Origin: Noviluteimonas sp052115395
GTDB taxonomy: Bacteria; Pseudomonadota; Gammaproteobacteria; Xanthomonadales; Xanthomonadaceae
Assembly (NCBI GenBank): GCA_052115395.1
Contig: JBFRGO010000005.1
Strand: one strand, 5' to 3'
DNA: 64,000 nucleotides
Below the pieces are notes generated by a model. That model was given only the letters and a program-made list of their open reading frames with translations, was not told the DNA's origin and made no database searches. How positions within the stretch are numbered: the stretch's first letter is position 1; each line of letters begins with the position of its first letter. Shown here one piece after another: positions 58,359-64,000 of the stretch. Both the position numbers and the translations under genes were made by a program.

Positions 58359-59423
58359 ATGGAAGCGCACCGCACCGACGAGTTCACCCGCCGCGCCGGC
58401 TCGGCCCAGCCCGGCCTGACCGTGCTCGTCGCGGCCTTCGACGAGGCGCAGGCGCTGCCGCTGCTGCATCCGCGCCTGCAGGCCGTGCTCGACGGCCTCG
58501 CGCAGGACGGCCTGCCCGGTCGCGTGCTGTACGTCGACGACGGCAGCCGTGATGCGACGTGGTCGGTGTTGCAATCGATCGCCGCCAGCGATGCGCGCGT
58601 CGCGCTGCTGCGCCTGTCGCGCAACTTCGGGAAGGAAGCCGCGCTCACCGCGGGCCTGGACCATGTCGGCGACGACGCGGTGCTGATCCTCGATGCCGAC
58701 GGCCAGGATCCGCCGGAACTGATTCCGCAATTCGTCGCGCATTGGCGCGAAGGTTTCGACGACGTGCACGGCCAACGCCAGGCGCGCGAAGGCGAGACCT
58801 GGGCCAAGCGTGCGACGGCGCATGCGTTCTATCGCGTGATCGGCCGTCTTTCGCGTACGCCCGTGCCGCCCGACACCGGCGATTTCCGCCTGCTTTCGCC
58901 GCGCGCGGTCGCCGCGCTGCGGCAACTGCGCGAACGCAATCGCTTCATGAAAGGCCTGTTCGGCTGGGTCGGTTTCCGCCAGATCGCGGTGCCCTACGTC
59001 CGCGCACCGCGCGCCGCCGGGCAGACGAAGTTCAACTTCTGGCGCCTGTGGAATTTCGCGATCGAAGGCATCACCGGCTTTTCGACCGCGCCCCTTCGCG
59101 TGGCCACCTACATCGGCCTGCTGACCGCGCTGCTCGCTTTCATCTATGCGGTGTGGGTCATCGTCAAAGCGTTGGCGTGGGGCGATCCGGTCGCCGGTTG
59201 GCCGACGATGATGGCCGTGATCCTGTTCCTCGGCGGCGTGCAGCTCATCGCGCTGGGGACCATCGGCGAATATCTCGGACGCCTGTACGAGGAGGCCAAG
59301 CAGCGCCCCCTGTACCTCGTCGACGCCTGGCGGCCGGCGAGGGGAGTATCCTCGGGACAGGTGCCAGCTCAGGGACACGACGATGCGCACGGTACGCCAC
59401 CTGCTCGAATCGAAAGCGCCTGA
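58359..59423 (+). CDS. GtrB/DPM1-like family 2 glycosyltransferase
   Basis: 354 residues. The GT2 domain is at 20-235 with VYVDDGSRDAT-like LYVDDGSRDAT (near 62), SRNFGKEAAL, LDADGQDPPELIPQF (DxD) and the RFMKGLFGWVGF block. Two membrane helices near the C-terminus (about 245-270 and 285-310) end in GEYLGRLYEEAKQRPLYLV, as in undecaprenyl-phosphate glucosyl- or arabinosyl-type transferases. It probably loads a sugar onto undecaprenyl phosphate for surface decoration. It follows mtgA by 24 bases, and its 3' end overlaps the CBS gene by 41 bases. Confidence 0.9.
   Translation: MEAHRTDEFTRRAGSAQPGLTVLVAAFDEAQALPLLHPRLQAVLDGLAQDGLPGRVLYVDDGSRDATWSVLQSIAASDARVALLRLSRNFGKEAALTAGLDHVGDDAVLILDADGQDPPELIPQFVAHWREGFDDVHGQRQAREGETWAKRATAHAFYRVIGRLSRTPVPPDTGDFRLLSPRAVAALRQLRERNRFMKGLFGWVGFRQIAVPYVRAPRAAGQTKFNFWRLWNFAIEGITGFSTAPLRVATYIGLLTALLAFIYAVWVIVKALAWGDPVAGWPTMMAVILFLGGVQLIALGTIGEYLGRLYEEAKQRPLYLVDAWRPARGVSSGQVPAQGHDDAHGTPPARIESA
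59347..59352 (+). promoter_or_regulatory. -10 element upstream of the CBS gene
   Basis: TATCCT within GGGAGTATCCTCGG, inside the 3' end of the glycosyltransferase gene and 30 bases ahead of the CBS ATG. It is identical over 14 bases to the element before the aldo/keto reductase (18235). Confidence 0.35.
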
Positions 59424-59811
59424 AGTCTTCGCGATCGGCCCCGACCAACCGGTCCTGGAGGCGATCAAGCTGATGGCCGAAAAACGCATCGGCGCGCTGC
59501 TGGTGATCCAGGGCGGCCGCCTGATCGGCATCGTTTCCGAGCGCGATTACGCACGCAAGGTCGTGCTGCAGGGCCGCTCGTCGGCGACCACGCCGGTGTC
59601 GGACATCATGACCAGCGACGTGGTGCGCGTGGGCCTGGCCGACACCGCCGACCATTGCATGCAACTGGTGACCGACAAGCGCATCCGCCACCTGCCGGTG
59701 GTCGATGGCGATGCGGTGCTCGGTGTGGTGTCGATCGGCGACCTGGTGAAGGCCGTCATCGAAGACCAGCAGGTCGAGATCGACCAGCTCCAGCGCTACA
59801 TCGCGAGTTGA
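59383..59811 (+). CDS. Tandem CBS-domain protein
   Basis: 142 residues made of two CBS domains and little else (AEKRIGALLVIQGGRLIGIVSERDYAR, in parts, near 33-59; TDKRIRHLPVVDGDAVLGVVSIGDLV near 95-120). Such stand-alone pairs bind adenine nucleotides and sense energy state. No partner is fused. It starts inside the end of the glycosyltransferase gene and has its own -10-like element. The AsmA-like gene converges with a 1-base gap. Confidence 0.92.
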   Translation: MRTVRHLLESKAPEVFAIGPDQPVLEAIKLMAEKRIGALLVIQGGRLIGIVSERDYARKVVLQGRSSATTPVSDIMTSDVVRVGLADTADHCMQLVTDKRIRHLPVVDGDAVLGVVSIGDLVKAVIEDQQVEIDQLQRYIAS

Positions 59812-59812
59812 A

Positions 59813-61786
59813 TCACTTGGCGTAACGGCCGCCGCACTGGGCATCCTTGCCCGGGCCGAGTTCCAGCGTGGCCAGCAGGGCCGCAGGCGGCGCGATGGTG
59901 CCGAGCGTCAGCGCGAATGCCGCGCGCAAACCCACGCGTTTCATGTCCGGGCGGAACGAGGGATCGCGGAACGTCCCGTCGACCAGCAGCGGCGCGCGGA
60001 AGGAGAACAGGCTGCGATCCTTCGGCCGCGGACGCAGGCGCAGGTCGTAGGTTTCGTCCTTCATGCTGATCGAGCCATCGCCGAGAATGATCGTGTCCGT
60101 CGTGTCGAAGGCCATGCTGCGCGTACGCATCACGCCATCCTTGATCGTGAAGTCGCCGAAGGCGCAGCGGATCGGGATCTTCCGGTCGCCTTCGACCAGG
60201 AATTTCAGCGCCTCGGCAATGTCGATGCCCGCGTATTCCATCAACAGGTTGCTGATCTGTCCCTTGCCCATCCCCAACTGCGCATCGCCATCGGCCGTGC
60301 CCAACATGCCCGCGATAGAATTGCCCGTGCCGGTGATGTGGATGTCGCCGCCGATGTTGCCGATCGCATCCTTCGTCAGTTCCACCGTCGGCAACAACTG
60401 CGAGAGATGGAGGTTGCGCACCTGCATGTCGGCGCGCGTGCGGATCGGCGATTCGCGCGCGTCCATGCGGATCGTCGAACGGATGTCGCCGCCGGCGACG
60501 CCGAAGTTCAACGGGTCCAGGCGCAACAGGCCGGCATCGATGAACAAGTGCGCGTCCATGTCGTCGATCGGCAATTTCGGCGCATTGATGCGATGCGCTT
60601 TCCAGCGCACGTTCGCGTCCATCGCGCGCAGCTTGTCGAGCTCGTAGGGATGGTCGGGCAACACGCGCGCCTTCGATGCTTCGACGGCAGCCTGCTTGCG
60701 TTGGTCGGGCGTCGCGGTTTCGCCGGCGCCGGCCTGCGGCGCCTTGCCGATGAAGCCGGCGAGGTCGTCGAAGTCCAGGCGCTTGGAGACCAGGTTCGCG
60801 GTGAGGATCGGGCGCTTGCGGCCGGTTTCGAAACTCGCATCGCCGCTGAGGTCGCTGTCGCCGAGCTTCCCGGTGAAATCGTCGTAGTGCCAGAGGTTGC
60901 CGGTGTCTTTCGTGCCGGTGCGGCTGGACGGGGTGATCTCGCGCGTGAGCCGGCCGTCGAAGGCATACGGCGGCGAGTCGGGAATCGCCATCCCCAGCAG
61001 CGGATAGAGCTCCGCGAGGTTCGGCCCCGCCAACGCGAATTTCAGATCGAACCCGCGCATGCGAATCGGATCGAGCAGCGTGCCCCGCGCGTGCGCTTTC
61101 GTGTTGCCCGCCGTGGCATGCACGTCGATGCGATACGGACGCGTGGCTTCGCGCAATTCCAGCGGCGCGTCGGCGCGCCCGTGTATCCGGAACTTGCGCC
61201 CCTCCCATGCACCGCCGCCTTCGGCGAGGATCGGCGGCGACTTCGACGTCGGATCGCGCAGATCGCTGCGCACGGCCACCGCGATGTCGGTCTTGTTCGG
61301 CGCGTCGATGAAACGCACGTGGCCATCGTCGATCCACAGCGCACCGTAGTGCGTCGTGCCGGTCGACGGCTCGCCGAAGGTCCAGTTGCCGACGCGGTTC
61401 GGGCCGTATTCCAGTCGAAGGTCGGGGTTGCGCAGGCGGATCTGCGGAATGCGCACTTCGCCATGGAAGAGCAGCGGCTTGAGTTCGACGGCCAGTTGCA
61501 GGTCGTCGGCTTTCGCCATGATCGGTTCCTTCGACCACGTGGCGTTGCCGAACCGGAACCCGCCGATTTTCACGATCGGCGTCCAGCCCAGGCGATCGAC
61601 GTCGAGTTTGCCGGTGATCTCGAACGTGCGCCCCGTGCGTGCTTCGACCTGGCGCTCGACGAGCGGTTTGAACCAGTTCCAGTCCCAGAAGATCAGCAGC
61701 AGGACGATCGCGACTGCGAACACCCCCAGGGCGGTCCACCAGGGATGTCGCTTGAGTGTCGCAAGACCTGGCGCTTCCATCGCCAC
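59813..61786 (-). CDS. AsmA family protein
   Basis: 657 residues. One N-terminal membrane helix (about 17-35) precedes the AsmA start (WFKPLVERQVEARTGRTFEITGKLDVDRLGWTP, in two parts: WFKPLVERQVEARTGR and ITGKLDVD) and a long beta-rich periplasmic region ending in the AsmA_2-like C-terminus (TRSMAFDTTDTIILGDGSISMKDET). AsmA-like proteins span the periplasm and are implicated in phospholipid transport to the outer membrane. Two in-frame ATGs lie at 61786 and 61780; the first is used. Confidence 0.9.
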   Translation of the reverse strand: MAMEAPGLATLKRHPWWTALGVFAVAIVLLLIFWDWNWFKPLVERQVEARTGRTFEITGKLDVDRLGWTPIVKIGGFRFGNATWSKEPIMAKADDLQLAVELKPLLFHGEVRIPQIRLRNPDLRLEYGPNRVGNWTFGEPSTGTTHYGALWIDDGHVRFIDAPNKTDIAVAVRSDLRDPTSKSPPILAEGGGAWEGRKFRIHGRADAPLELREATRPYRIDVHATAGNTKAHARGTLLDPIRMRGFDLKFALAGPNLAELYPLLGMAIPDSPPYAFDGRLTREITPSSRTGTKDTGNLWHYDDFTGKLGDSDLSGDASFETGRKRPILTANLVSKRLDFDDLAGFIGKAPQAGAGETATPDQRKQAAVEASKARVLPDHPYELDKLRAMDANVRWKAHRINAPKLPIDDMDAHLFIDAGLLRLDPLNFGVAGGDIRSTIRMDARESPIRTRADMQVRNLHLSQLLPTVELTKDAIGNIGGDIHITGTGNSIAGMLGTADGDAQLGMGKGQISNLLMEYAGIDIAEALKFLVEGDRKIPIRCAFGDFTIKDGVMRTRSMAFDTTDTIILGDGSISMKDETYDLRLRPRPKDRSLFSFRAPLLVDGTFRDPSFRPDMKRVGLRAAFALTLGTIAPPAALLATLELGPGKDAQCGGRYAK

Positions 61787-61850
61787 ACCATCCGGGCCCA
61801 GCCGTCGAACGACGGTGAACGCGTTGCGCGCGATTCAGTGAAGGCGCGCC

Positions 61851-62501
61851 TCACGCCGTGGCATGCACCTGCGCGAGCACCGCGATGTAATGACACGCGC
61901 TGCCGGCGATGACGAACAAGTGCCACACCGCGTGCGAATACCGCATCGAAGGCCGGTGATAGAACACGGTGCCCAGCGTGTAGGCGACGCCGCCGGCGAG
62001 CAGCCAGCCCAGCGTCCATGCGTCCAGCGCCTGCCACACGGGTTTGATCGCCAGCAGCACGAGCCAACCCATCGCCACGTAGACGAGGGTGGAGAGCAAC
62101 TTGAAGCGCCCGGTAAAGAAGAGCTTGAACGCGATGCCCGCGGCGGCCAGCGACCAGATCGCGATGAACAGATTGCGGCCCACCTCGCCGCGCAGGCCGA
62201 TGAGCGTGAAAGGCGTGTAGGTGCCTGCGATCAGCAGGTAGATCGCGCAATGGTCGAACACCTTCAGCGCCGGCTTGGCGCGCGGGTCCTGGATTGCGTG
62301 ATAGAGCGTGGACGCGCTGTAGAGCAGCAGCAGGCTGATGGAGAAGACGATCGCGGCGGCCAGTTGCCAACCATCGCCGTGCACTGCGGCCAGCGCGATG
62401 AGGACCGCGCCGCCCGCGAGTGCCAGGAGCGCGCCGACGCCATGGGTCAGCGCGCTGAGCCGCTCTTCGCGGGCGTGTATTTCTTGCAGGGCGGCATCCA
62501 T
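61851..62501 (-). CDS. Hemolysin III family (PAQR-type) membrane protein
   Basis: 216 residues with seven membrane helices. The family blocks are present: EERLSALTHGVGALLALAG at the start, STLYHAIQDPRAKPALKVFDHCAIYLLIAGTYTPF (in parts STLYHAI and FDHCAIYLLIAGTYTP), and SHAVWHLFVIAGSACHYIAV at the end, with the conserved Ser, His and Asp that would bind zinc. Despite the name, bacterial members are thought to act in membrane-fluidity homeostasis (TrhA-like). It lies 31 bases downstream of prfC on the same strand. Confidence 0.9.
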   Translation of the reverse strand: MDAALQEIHAREERLSALTHGVGALLALAGGAVLIALAAVHGDGWQLAAAIVFSISLLLLYSASTLYHAIQDPRAKPALKVFDHCAIYLLIAGTYTPFTLIGLRGEVGRNLFIAIWSLAAAGIAFKLFFTGRFKLLSTLVYVAMGWLVLLAIKPVWQALDAWTLGWLLAGGVAYTLGTVFYHRPSMRYSHAVWHLFVIAGSACHYIAVLAQVHATA

Positions 62502-62532
62502 GCCCCGAGCATCCGCGCGCCCGCTGGAGTTT

Positions 62533-64000
<1,468 letters not shown>

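Overview
The window is a GC-rich chromosomal segment of a gammaproteobacterium of the Xanthomonadaceae/Lysobacteraceae, most probably Lysobacter-like. The evidence is the LexA box TTAGTA-N4-TACTAA ahead of an imuA-imuB-dnaE2 cassette, the zapA-6S RNA-fau order, a PEPCK of the GTP type beside a TetR gene, a tandem set of Oar-like TonB-dependent receptors with TPR-sulfotransferases, and intergenic GGGAATRGGGA repeats. It reads as core chromosome. I see no insertion sequence, integrase, CRISPR array or tRNA.

Layout. 1-140: end of a 5S rRNA gene and its terminator. 192-5439 (minus): SOS-controlled mutasome imuA-imuB-dnaE2. 5512-8110 (minus): a compact operon zapB-like, zapA, 6S RNA, fau, EVE protein, rpiA. 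8135-12700 (minus): a 1521-residue propeller-PAS-GGDEF-EAL sensor. 12800-14685 (plus): ygfB-like and pepP. 14672-18157 (minus): ribokinase, a nucleoside transporter and a membrane diguanylate cyclase. 18289-24844: aldo/keto reductase; an ECF sigma / membrane partner / double-PDZ unit on the minus strand; SPFH-NfeD; gcvT and gcvH. 24845-26230: a long non-coding leader with a possible attenuator, then a histone H1-like gene, then a repeat-built terminator. 26235-35246: a serine hydrolase, LemA and an M48 protease, GMC oxidoreductase, MFS-like transporter, Tat-exported epimerase and DUF1304.

35215-40826: fadE plus a hotdog protein, divergent from tetR-pckG; this joins fatty-acid oxidation to gluconeogenesis around one regulator. 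41001-55528: the most distinctive region, three paralogous Oar-like TonB receptors and three cytosolic TPR-sulfotransferases in the order receptor-ST-receptor-receptor-ST-ST. Each receptor gene ends in a strong hairpin terminator, and two of the sulfotransferase genes start just behind one. 55553-64000: an exported protein of unknown function, hslO, mtgA, a GtrB-like glycosyltransferase, a CBS protein, an AsmA-like protein, a hemolysin III protein and the 3' part of prfC, which runs off the end.

Two places deserve most attention: the receptor/sulfotransferase array, and the leader at 25238-25590, where a well-spaced promoter, a possible antiterminator helix and a strong terminator lie ahead of the histone H1-like gene. 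All functional calls come from reading motifs. No database search was run.
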